Assembly (NCBI GenBank): GCA_020350865.1
Contig: CP070726.1
Span: 194,392-205,780 of the forward strand
Length of the DNA: 11,389 nucleotides
Direction: 5' to 3'
DNA from: Thermoplasmata archaeon
Lineage (GTDB): Archaea; Thermoplasmatota; Thermoplasmata; GCA-020350865
Below, piece by piece: positions 6,498 through 11,389 of this stretch (position 1 is the stretch's first letter; each line of letters starts with the position of its first letter). The translations under genes and the position numbers were made by a program. The notes beneath the pieces were generated by a model. The model worked only from the letters and a program-made list of their open reading frames with translations, was not told the origin of the DNA and searched no databases.

Positions 6498-6974
6498 TCA
6501 GATTCCGCACGCATGCTTTCCGTGCTTCTCGAAATACCTCTGATGGTACTCCTCTGCCCGATAGAACTCGGATGCGGGAGTGATTTCTGTTGCTATGGGT
6601 TTTTTAAACGTGCCCGATCCTTGAAGCTTGTCCTTGGATTCTTCGGCCTTAGCCTGCTGTTCCTCTGTGTGATAGAAGATCACCGACCTGTACTGTGTGC
6701 CCAAATCCGGCCCCTGTCTGTTGACCTGTGTCGGGTCATGGATATTCCAGAACACCTCGAGCAGCTCCTCATAGGATACCTCGGCTGGATCGAACTCAAG
6801 TTGCACCACCTCTGCATGGCCCGTCCTGTCGGTGCACACATCCTTGTAGGTGGGGTTGTCAAGGGTGCCGCCCATGTAGCCCACGGCTGCATCTGTAACT
6901 CCCTCAACCTGCCGAAAGGCGTGCTCGACTCCCCAGAAGCAGCCTGCTCCGAACGTGGCCTTTTCCATTTTCAT
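6498..6974 (-). CDS. msrA: peptide-methionine (S)-S-oxide reductase MsrA
   Basis: A full-length 158-residue MsrA. The active-site motif GAGCFWG carries the catalytic Cys12, followed by [41 protein letters not shown] and RSVIF, all standard family blocks. Cys156 in the C-terminal KHACGI is the likely resolving cysteine that forms a disulfide with Cys12, later reduced by thioredoxin. The enzyme reduces the S-epimer of methionine sulfoxide in proteins and free methionine, reversing oxidative damage in the cytosol. ATG 6974 is the first start; the purine-rich GGTTGGA just upstream is only a weak ribosome-binding site, and ATG 6968 is an alternative. It lies 33 nt after the winged-helix gene on the same strand, so it is probably the last gene of that run. 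No msrB is present in the window. Confidence 0.96.
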   Translation of the reverse strand: MKMEKATFGAGCFWGVEHAFRQVEGVTDAAVGYMGGTLDNPTYKDVCTDRTGHAEVVQLEFDPAEVSYEELLEVFWNIHDPTQVNRQGPDLGTQYRSVIFYHTEEQQAKAEESKDKLQGSGTFKKPIATEITPASEFYRAEEYHQRYFEKHGKHACGI

Positions 6975-7007
6975 TCCAACCGGATATCATAGGGATTATG
7001 GGGCCCA

Positions 7008-8183
7008 TCAGCAGTCTTTTAGAGGTGACATCACCGATCCTGCGGTTCTTTTCGTTAGAGGGATCATGTCACGACATTCCTTTACATGGACCTTTTTACC
7101 GGTAATGAACATCCCCATATTTTTTGCTTTTGAATGGATCGTCTTGACGATTCTCTTATCGATATCGCAAAAGAGATGAAGTTTGATTTCCGCTCTTGGT
7201 TTCTCTTCGATGTCCCAGATGCCGACAATCATGCCGTCCACCATTATCGCGGCTGCGCCGTTTCCGGACCGATCGAATACATATTCGTAGTACTTTGCAT
7301 CCAGGTACCTCTCGCGGTCCTTATAGCCCATGATATAGGGATCCAGGGTGGGGAGCAGGCATACCATATGCTTCTCTGTATCTCTGACCGATTGAAGGGC
7401 TTTTTTCTGGGACATTGAAATGTAATGGGGATCAGGTTTTTCATGAATCCTTACATGTGTTACTCGATTCCCTAGATCTTGTATGATGCTTTTGATTTCG
7501 GTTTTGGTGAATTTGGTCCACCATGAAGCATCGTTTTGGGTCACAGGGCCAAAGGATTTCACGTACTGCAGGGTGATTTCTTTTTTGGCCTCGTACTCCT
7601 TCACAGCGAATAAATCCATATCTGGAAAGTATTCGTCCATTCGATGATATGTATGGAGATTGCTCTTCCATCCTCCCCTTGGTTTTCCCCTGATCAACTG
7701 ACCGTCATCGCACATGAGATTCAGAGCCTGGGGTATTTTCGGGTCCTTTCCAACTGCGCTTCTAATCTCTTTCACGGTCATGCTCCTTCCTTTGAGAACC
7801 TCCATAATCTGTTTCGAACTTCTTTTGTAATCCTTGTCGGTGATCCCGTGGAATTCCAGATATTTTTTCAAGTGCGGCTGCCTTATAATTCTCATGGCAG
7901 AGAACGCTGTGGGAATCCTGTTTTTCGGGAGCACGTACATCGTGCCCCTCACATACCTGATCCTTCCAAGATTTCTCTTGATATAGAGCTCTTTGTCAAG
8001 ATCTTCTCTTTGAAATTCATTCGTTCTTACAAAAAGGGATAGGTAGGTTGTGGAGGAGCTGGTTGCGTGCAACCCACCGATGTCGTCTGTTATTTTGATT
8101 ATATCGTCGATTTTTGTTTCGTCGGCAAGATGCTGTTTTCTCATGCAGAAAAAATTGACCTTTTCCTGATCAATTTCTTTCAT
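7008..8183 (-). CDS. AlkZ/YcaQ-type winged-helix protein (HTH_42 family)
   Basis: A 391-residue protein of the HTH_42 family, which includes the DNA glycosylases AlkZ and AlkX/YcaQ that remove interstrand-crosslinked or bulky alkylated bases. Family marks are the N-terminal IGGLHATSSSTTYLSLFVR (residues 35-53), YVRGTMYVLP (77-86, the RGTxHxL-like block), two predicted winged-helix units (about 115-175 and 195-245), and LLPTLDPYIMGYKDRERYL (276-294). The catalytic QxQ or QxD motif of characterised members falls where this protein reads His39-Ala-Thr41, so the known chemistry may be altered or absent. ATG 8183 is supported by GGGTGGGGG just upstream. It lies 26 nt downstream of the toroid gene and 33 nt upstream of msrA, consistent with one operon. 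A DNA-repair or DNA-binding role is the best guess. Confidence 0.8.
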   Translation of the reverse strand: MKEIDQEKVNFFCMRKQHLADETKIDDIIKITDDIGGLHATSSSTTYLSLFVRTNEFQREDLDKELYIKRNLGRIRYVRGTMYVLPKNRIPTAFSAMRIIRQPHLKKYLEFHGITDKDYKRSSKQIMEVLKGRSMTVKEIRSAVGKDPKIPQALNLMCDDGQLIRGKPRGGWKSNLHTYHRMDEYFPDMDLFAVKEYEAKKEITLQYVKSFGPVTQNDASWWTKFTKTEIKSIIQDLGNRVTHVRIHEKPDPHYISMSQKKALQSVRDTEKHMVCLLPTLDPYIMGYKDRERYLDAKYYEYVFDRSGNGAAAIMVDGMIVGIWDIEEKPRAEIKLHLFCDIDKRIVKTIHSKAKNMGMFITGKKVHVKECRDMIPLTKRTAGSVMSPLKDC

Positions 8184-8209
8184 CTTCCCCCACCCTTTGA
8201 ATCCTTGTT

Positions 8210-9217
8210 TTAACCATAGTATCTTTTCAGTGCGCGTAGAGCGTTAAGTGTGATCCATTTGCTTGGTATATCCTTTTTTTCAATGTTCACCAAGAAGCGT
8301 CCGTTGAACGTGCTTTCCAGGGGCCACCTCCCGCGTCTGTCCTGCTTGGATATCACCATATCAACTGCATCCTGCATGCGCTCGTCCCTGTAGCCCAGGC
8401 TGGTGAGGAGCCCGAGAATCTCCAGGATGTCTGTCTGATACATGAGGGGAAAGCCCAGCTTCAGCCAGCTCGGTTTGGAGACCTTTTCGAGGTTGCGGCT
8501 TCTCTTGTAAATATGGTGCGTGAGCATGAACTCAGCTGCCTCTTCTATTGTTCTCTTCACGGCCTTTGTCCTCCTGCCGGGAGGGATCTCGGTCAGGGCC
8601 TTTAAGGCCTTTACCACGCCCATGTGGCAGGTGTGCCTTCCCCAGCATGTTTTCCAGTTATCATAAGGCCACCCGGTGGGTGCCACCTTCACCTTGTCAT
8701 CGAACCTCTGGTACTTGGTCATCCATCTGATACCCTTTTTTACCCTTGGATCATTAAAATATCCCAATCGAATCATGCTCCAAACCATATTCCCGGTAAG
8801 GCAGGGAATAACACCGGAAGGATAGCCTCCATTCCTCCCCGAACCCACATGGGCAAAGCCCCCGCTCTTTCGGTCCTGAGACCACTTCAGTATGAACTCG
8901 CATGCGTTCCTTATTTGTTTATTTTTTCCATCAGCACCCAGCTCTGCAAGGATAATCAGATTCCACACAGTGCCCCTGTATTTCGAGCGCTCGTAGAAGT
9001 CCTCGGGTTTGCCCCAGTGCCCTTTAGGCTTTTGTTTTTCAAGGATCTTCGGCACCGGTCCCGCTTTCATGATTTCCCTTTTGGCATTTTTTACATCATT
9101 GGACCTTTCTTGCTTGCCAAGAATATATCTCAACGTAAAATATCGAACAGAGGGATTGTCCATTTCCAGTAACCATTCAGTTGGGTCGTCTTTCAATATA
9201 CCTTTCCAATTGCCCAT
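8210..9217 (-). CDS. alpha/alpha-toroid protein (prenyltransferase/squalene cyclase-like fold), unknown function
   Basis: A 335-residue protein built of helical repeats resembling the terpenoid-cyclase/prenyltransferase toroid. Two QxxxGxW (QW-type) motifs are visible: QKPKGHW (residues 62-68) and QDRRGRW near residue 300. QDRKSGGFAHVG in between resembles a prenyltransferase beta-subunit repeat. The N-terminal block WLLEMDNPSVRYFTLRYILG is typical of a widespread uncharacterised group, sometimes labelled 'NifH' in databases without functional basis. Neither the DxDD motif of squalene-hopene cyclase nor a DDxxD prenyl-diphosphate motif is seen, so cyclase or transferase activity cannot be claimed. 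Cysteines in CLTGN and CWGRHTCH could be structural or metal ligands. I chose ATG 9217; TTG 9256 would add 13 residues and begin 2 nt after the isomerase stop. It sits between the isomerase and AlkZ-like genes on one strand. Confidence 0.7.
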   Translation of the reverse strand: MGNWKGILKDDPTEWLLEMDNPSVRYFTLRYILGKQERSNDVKNAKREIMKAGPVPKILEKQKPKGHWGKPEDFYERSKYRGTVWNLIILAELGADGKNKQIRNACEFILKWSQDRKSGGFAHVGSGRNGGYPSGVIPCLTGNMVWSMIRLGYFNDPRVKKGIRWMTKYQRFDDKVKVAPTGWPYDNWKTCWGRHTCHMGVVKALKALTEIPPGRRTKAVKRTIEEAAEFMLTHHIYKRSRNLEKVSKPSWLKLGFPLMYQTDILEILGLLTSLGYRDERMQDAVDMVISKQDRRGRWPLESTFNGRFLVNIEKKDIPSKWITLNALRALKRYYG

Positions 9218-9258
9218 TTCAATTCCTTCGTTTAGGGGTATCTCCGACCAAGGCAAGC

Positions 9259-10008
9259 CTAGAATTTCTCTTTCGCCTCGTGCAACAGCCTCTGTGCATC
9301 ATCCGAATACCAGCGTTCAAAGAATAGCTGCTCCTTTTCTTCCAGGTTCTTTAAAATGCGGGCCTTGACGTTTTCAACGCGGTTATTCTTGATGATCTTA
9401 TAGGCCTCCCGTGGCATCTCACCCATCCTTTTTGCCTTCTCCACCGACCTGGAAATCACCTCCTCCAGGGGCACCACCTGATCTGCGATTCCCATTCCCA
9501 GTGATTTTTCTGGCAGGTAGAACTCTCCCTCCTCCATTATGTCCCTGGCCGTCCTTGCATCCACGAGGTCCCTGAGTATGCAGTCCGCAGGATAGGGAAC
9601 CGGTAATCCAAGTTTGATCTCATTGAGCCCCATGAATTTCTTGCCCTCGGCGATGATCCGGTGGTCACAGCACAGGGTAAGGATGCACCCGCCCGCAATG
9701 GCGTGCCCGGAAATTGCGACCACCGTGGGTTTGGGAAACGTGTATAGGTCTATGCTCAGTCTGTTGTATGTGGTGTAAAAGTCGGTCAACTCGGTTTTTT
9801 CGAGCTCGTACAGCTCGGGTATGTCAAATCCGATGGAGAAGAATTTATTATTGCCGCTGGAAAGAACAACGGATCTTACAGAGGAATCATCCTTTAATAC
9901 CCGGAGCTTTCCAGAGATCTTCAGGAGGAATTTCAAGTTGAGGGGATTTGTAATGCTCCTGTTCAGTTTTAAAATTGCCACTTCTCCTTCGCTTTCGATG
10001 TCTATCAT
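9259..10008 (-). CDS. enoyl-CoA isomerase-like crotonase (enoyl-CoA hydratase/isomerase family)
   Basis: A 249-residue crotonase-fold protein. The two oxyanion-hole segments are FFSIGFDI (56-63) and GHAIAGGCILTLCCDHRI (101-118). Residues 127-136 (GLNEIKLGLP) carry Glu130, which aligns with the single catalytic glutamate of mitochondrial delta3,delta2-enoyl-CoA isomerase (GLNE-LG). The N-terminal NPLNLKFL and the later LPEKSLGMGIADQVVP also fit isomerases better than hydratases. At the position of the second hydratase glutamate the sequence reads ARDIMEEGE, with Asp. It therefore probably shifts double bonds in acyl-CoA during degradation of unsaturated fatty acids, though hydratase activity is not excluded. 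ATG 10008 has GGAGTGAG upstream. It is the first of four close-packed genes on this strand. The acyl-CoA ligase 5 kb away could supply substrate. Confidence 0.88.
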   Translation of the reverse strand: MIDIESEGEVAILKLNRSITNPLNLKFLLKISGKLRVLKDDSSVRSVVLSSGNNKFFSIGFDIPELYELEKTELTDFYTTYNRLSIDLYTFPKPTVVAISGHAIAGGCILTLCCDHRIIAEGKKFMGLNEIKLGLPVPYPADCILRDLVDARTARDIMEEGEFYLPEKSLGMGIADQVVPLEEVISRSVEKAKRMGEMPREAYKIIKNNRVENVKARILKNLEEKEQLFFERWYSDDAQRLLHEAKEKF

Positions 10009-10081
10009 TTACTCACTCCACATCAGCTTGTCCTGTAAACGCTCGATTGCTGGCTTGTTGTCAATTCAGAGCGGTTACATA

Positions 10082-10123
10082 AAGGCTCAATGTACTCACC
10101 GTATATCCAGTTAGATGAGCCTT
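10082..10123. repeat. 8-bp inverted repeat with 26-nt spacer
   Basis: AAGGCTCA at 10082-10089 is the exact reverse complement of TGAGCCTT at 10116-10123. The left arm overlaps the TATA-like box proposed for the minus-strand operon, so it could be an operator. As an RNA hairpin the loop is too long to be a strong terminator. Confidence 0.35.
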
Positions 10124-10207
10124 GTTATGTATACTTTCGCTAATCTATAAACAGTTATATAAGGATAATTATATTGGGAATGTGTTGTTTTAAGGCTAAA
10201 TTAATAA

Positions 10208-10219
10208 TCTGATATCAGA
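10208..10219. repeat. 12-bp perfect palindrome
   Basis: TCTGATATCAGA reads the same on both strands and sits in the divergent intergenic region about 80 nt before the beta-helix gene. It is the size of a dimeric repressor half-site pair, but one copy of 12 bp can arise by chance. Confidence 0.25.
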
Positions 10220-10300
10220 AGTAAATGGTTTTATCTCTAAACCACCTTTAGAACCCCATATCGGTAACTATTTATTTTCAAAAGATATGAGCTTATACAG

Positions 10301-11389
10301 ATGATTAGAAAGATAGTCGCAGTCTGGGTTATTTTGGCGATGCTGGCAGGATTCGTGGTTATCTTAGATGTTGTTACCTATCTTACACCACCTGTAAGGG
10401 CTGCCATAATCACTGTAGATGATAGTGGTGGAGCGGACTATCTTACGATTCAGGAAGCTATCGATGGTGCAAATCCCGGTGATACCATATTTGTCTCAAA
10501 TGGAACTTACTATGAAAATGTCGTAGTAAATAAGACAATCAACTTGATTGGAGAGGATAAGAATTCTACTATAATCGATGCTGGTGGAATAGGTAAAGTA
10601 ATTAATATTAGTGCAGAGTGGGTGAATATTACGGGATTTACTATTATGAATAGTGGTACATCTGGTTATCCAGATGACAATGCGGGACTAAAACTGTGGA
10701 ATACTCAGAACTGTTGTATCGAAAGTAACAATCTGGTAGATAATTGGTTTGGTATCGATATACAATTCTCTAATGACAACATAGTGAAAAGTAATAATAT
10801 ATCGAATAACCTATATGGTATATACGTCTGGTTTTCTTTAAACAGCCACATCTCAAATAATAATATTCTATTCAACGACCAAGTCGGTATCAGAGCAGCA
10901 TATTCACCAATGAACAATATCACACATAATAATGTCTCACACAATCATGCGGGGATCACTCTTCATTTTCCATCACATAATAGCAGCATTACGTACAATA
11001 ATGTATCGAATAATGGGTATGGCATCTCTGTCGGATCATCATCAAATAACAGTATAGTGGTGTGTAATTTATTATTAAATAACAGTATAGGTTTTTCTCT
11101 TAGTTCATCATACACCACCATAACTCACAATGTTATTTCATTTAGCAATTATAAAGGTCTTAGTATTCAGGGTTCATCAAACAATAACATTATCACGGAT
11201 AACACTGTATCAAATACTAACCACGAGGGCATCTATCTCGATGGAATACAAATGTCGAGGACCAGGCCATTTGAAAATGTTTTATTCGGTCTGGGGATCA
11301 GGTATGTCGGGAAAACAGTAGCGGAAAAACTTGCTCAGCATTTCAGGGACATTGATCATATTAAAGAGGCTTCATACGAAGCACTGATA
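10301..11389 (+). CDS. secreted NosD-like right-handed beta-helix protein running in frame into a LigA-like segment (3' end missing)
   Basis: The frame opens at ATG 10301 and stays open for 363 codons to the window edge. Residues 1-35 are a signal peptide or anchor (MIRK, a long hydrophobic stretch, then VRAA). Residues about 36-85 contain DDSGGADYLTIQEAIDGA, PGDTIFVSNGTYYENV and a LIGEDKNSTIIDAGG block, the standard N-terminal cap of NosD/pectate-lyase-like surface proteins of archaea. Residues 90-312 are parallel beta-helix repeats with recurring NNxxSNNxxGI patterns. From about residue 318 the sequence changes: SRTRPFENVLFGLGIRYVG, then KTVAEKLAQHF and IKEASYEALI, which match the helix-hairpin-helix region of bacterial NAD+-dependent DNA ligase. 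There is no ribosome-binding site; a TATA-like run 23-32 nt before the ATG suggests a leaderless transcript. The beta-helix part is AT-rich and surely secreted; the ligase part cannot belong to a normal member of this family. Confidence 0.85.
   Translation, partial: MIRKIVAVWVILAMLAGFVVILDVVTYLTPPVRAAIITVDDSGGADYLTIQEAIDGANPGDTIFVSNGTYYENVVVNKTINLIGEDKNSTIIDAGGIGKVINISAEWVNITGFTIMNSGTSGYPDDNAGLKLWNTQNCCIESNNLVDNWFGIDIQFSNDNIVKSNNISNNLYGIYVWFSLNSHISNNNILFNDQVGIRAAYSPMNNITHNNVSHNHAGITLHFPSHNSSITYNNVSNNGYGISVGSSSNNSIVVCNLLLNNSIGFSLSSSYTTITHNVISFSNYKGLSIQGSSNNNIITDNTVSNTNHEGIYLDGIQMSRTRPFENVLFGLGIRYVGKTVAEKLAQHFRDIDHIKEASYEALI
11250..11389 (+). other. ligA: LigA (NAD+-dependent DNA ligase) fragment, helix-hairpin-helix region
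   Basis: The last ~45 codons encode RPFENVLFGLGIRYVGKT, VAEKLAQHF, DIDHIKEASYEALI. In LigA this block follows the zinc finger and begins the helix-hairpin-helix DNA-binding domain (consensus F-R-VL-ALGIR-VG-T-A--LA--F); the wording resembles Bacteroidota ligases. Replicative ligases of archaea are normally ATP-dependent, and LigA occurs in archaea only sporadically by transfer. The adenylation and OB domains that should precede it are absent; the beta-helix sequence stands in their place. Only about 140 bases are visible before the window ends, so whether a full ligase C-terminus follows is unknown. Confidence 0.75.

Larger units (their letters stand above)
10009..10300. other. divergent intergenic region with promoter candidates and inverted repeats
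   Basis: The gap separates the minus-strand operon from the beta-helix gene and contains no gene I can support. On the minus strand GCCTTTATGTAACC (10073-10086) is a TATA-like box for the isomerase gene. On the plus strand TTATATAAG (10155-10163) and TATTTATTTT (10269-10278) are candidates for the beta-helix gene. The latter is 23-32 nt before ATG 10301, which would give a leaderless mRNA. An 8-bp inverted repeat, AAGGCTCA (10082-10089) and TGAGCCTT (10116-10123), and a 12-bp perfect palindrome, TCTGATATCAGA (10208-10219), could be protein-binding sites. Confidence 0.4.

Noticed and set aside
6477..6992. Open plus-strand frame of 171 codons
   Set aside because: It is exactly antisense to msrA, whose motifs are complete.
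8210..9256. TTG start at 9256 and a possible NifH label for the toroid protein
   Set aside because: ATG 9217 precedes the conserved N-terminal block. The protein has no P-loop or iron-sulfur motif of nitrogenase reductase, so the NifH label has no basis.
10301..11230. Repeated AT-rich AATAAT-type words as a possible DNA repeat array or CRISPR
   Set aside because: They are codon-level echoes of the Asn-rich beta-helix protein repeats, without constant repeat length or unique spacers.
11130..11321. Plus-strand frame of 63 codons inside the beta-helix gene
   Set aside because: It is out of frame with the long open reading frame that carries the signal peptide and repeats; it is a shadow.

Overview
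The window looks like chromosomal DNA of a heterotrophic archaeon, most likely a Euryarchaeota/Thermoplasmatota-type lineage known from metagenomes. This is inferred from three things. Many starts are preceded by GGTGA or GGTGATC at 4-7 nt. TATA-like boxes lie upstream of genes. The gene set is archaeal in flavour: a PKD-domain surface protein, a NosD-like beta-helix surface protein, HicBA, and CoA ligase and isomerase genes. No rRNA, tRNA, CRISPR array or complete insertion sequence was found. Both ends of the window cut a gene.

Layout. (1) 1-663 is the 3' end of a GC-rich PKD-domain extracellular protein. (2) 664-1890 is an AT-rich accessory stretch with a ribbon-helix-helix regulator, two probable decayed coding remnants and a HicB-HicA toxin-antitoxin pair. 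(3) 1891-5060 is a GC-rich metabolic pair transcribed divergently: a lysine 6-dehydrogenase/saccharopine dehydrogenase-family oxidoreductase (-) and an acyl-CoA ligase (+). (4) 5069-6373 (-) holds two membrane-protein genes 30 nt apart, a two-helix protein of unknown function and a two-helix protein with a PH-like domain. They converge on the ligase with an 8-nt gap. (5) 6498-10008 (-) is a close-packed run of four genes, in transcription order: an enoyl-CoA isomerase-like crotonase, an alpha/alpha-toroid (prenyltransferase/squalene-cyclase fold) protein, an AlkZ/YcaQ-type winged-helix protein and methionine sulfoxide reductase MsrA. (6) 10301 to the end (+) is an AT-rich secreted NosD-like beta-helix gene.

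Functional reading. The ligase and the isomerase fit activation and beta-oxidation of (unsaturated) fatty acids. The lysine-dehydrogenase-like enzyme fits amino-acid use. MsrA and the AlkZ-like protein are repair proteins sharing one gene run. The toroid protein and the two-gene membrane cassette have no assignable function.

The most striking feature is at the right edge. The beta-helix reading frame passes without a stop into about 45 residues that closely resemble the helix-hairpin-helix region of bacterial NAD+-dependent DNA ligase (LigA). The two parts have no plausible common function, so an assembly chimera or a recombination junction near 11235-11255 is the leading explanation; a real fusion is less likely. 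I found no convincing new multigene system. The membrane cassette at 5069-6373 is the best candidate for something undescribed.
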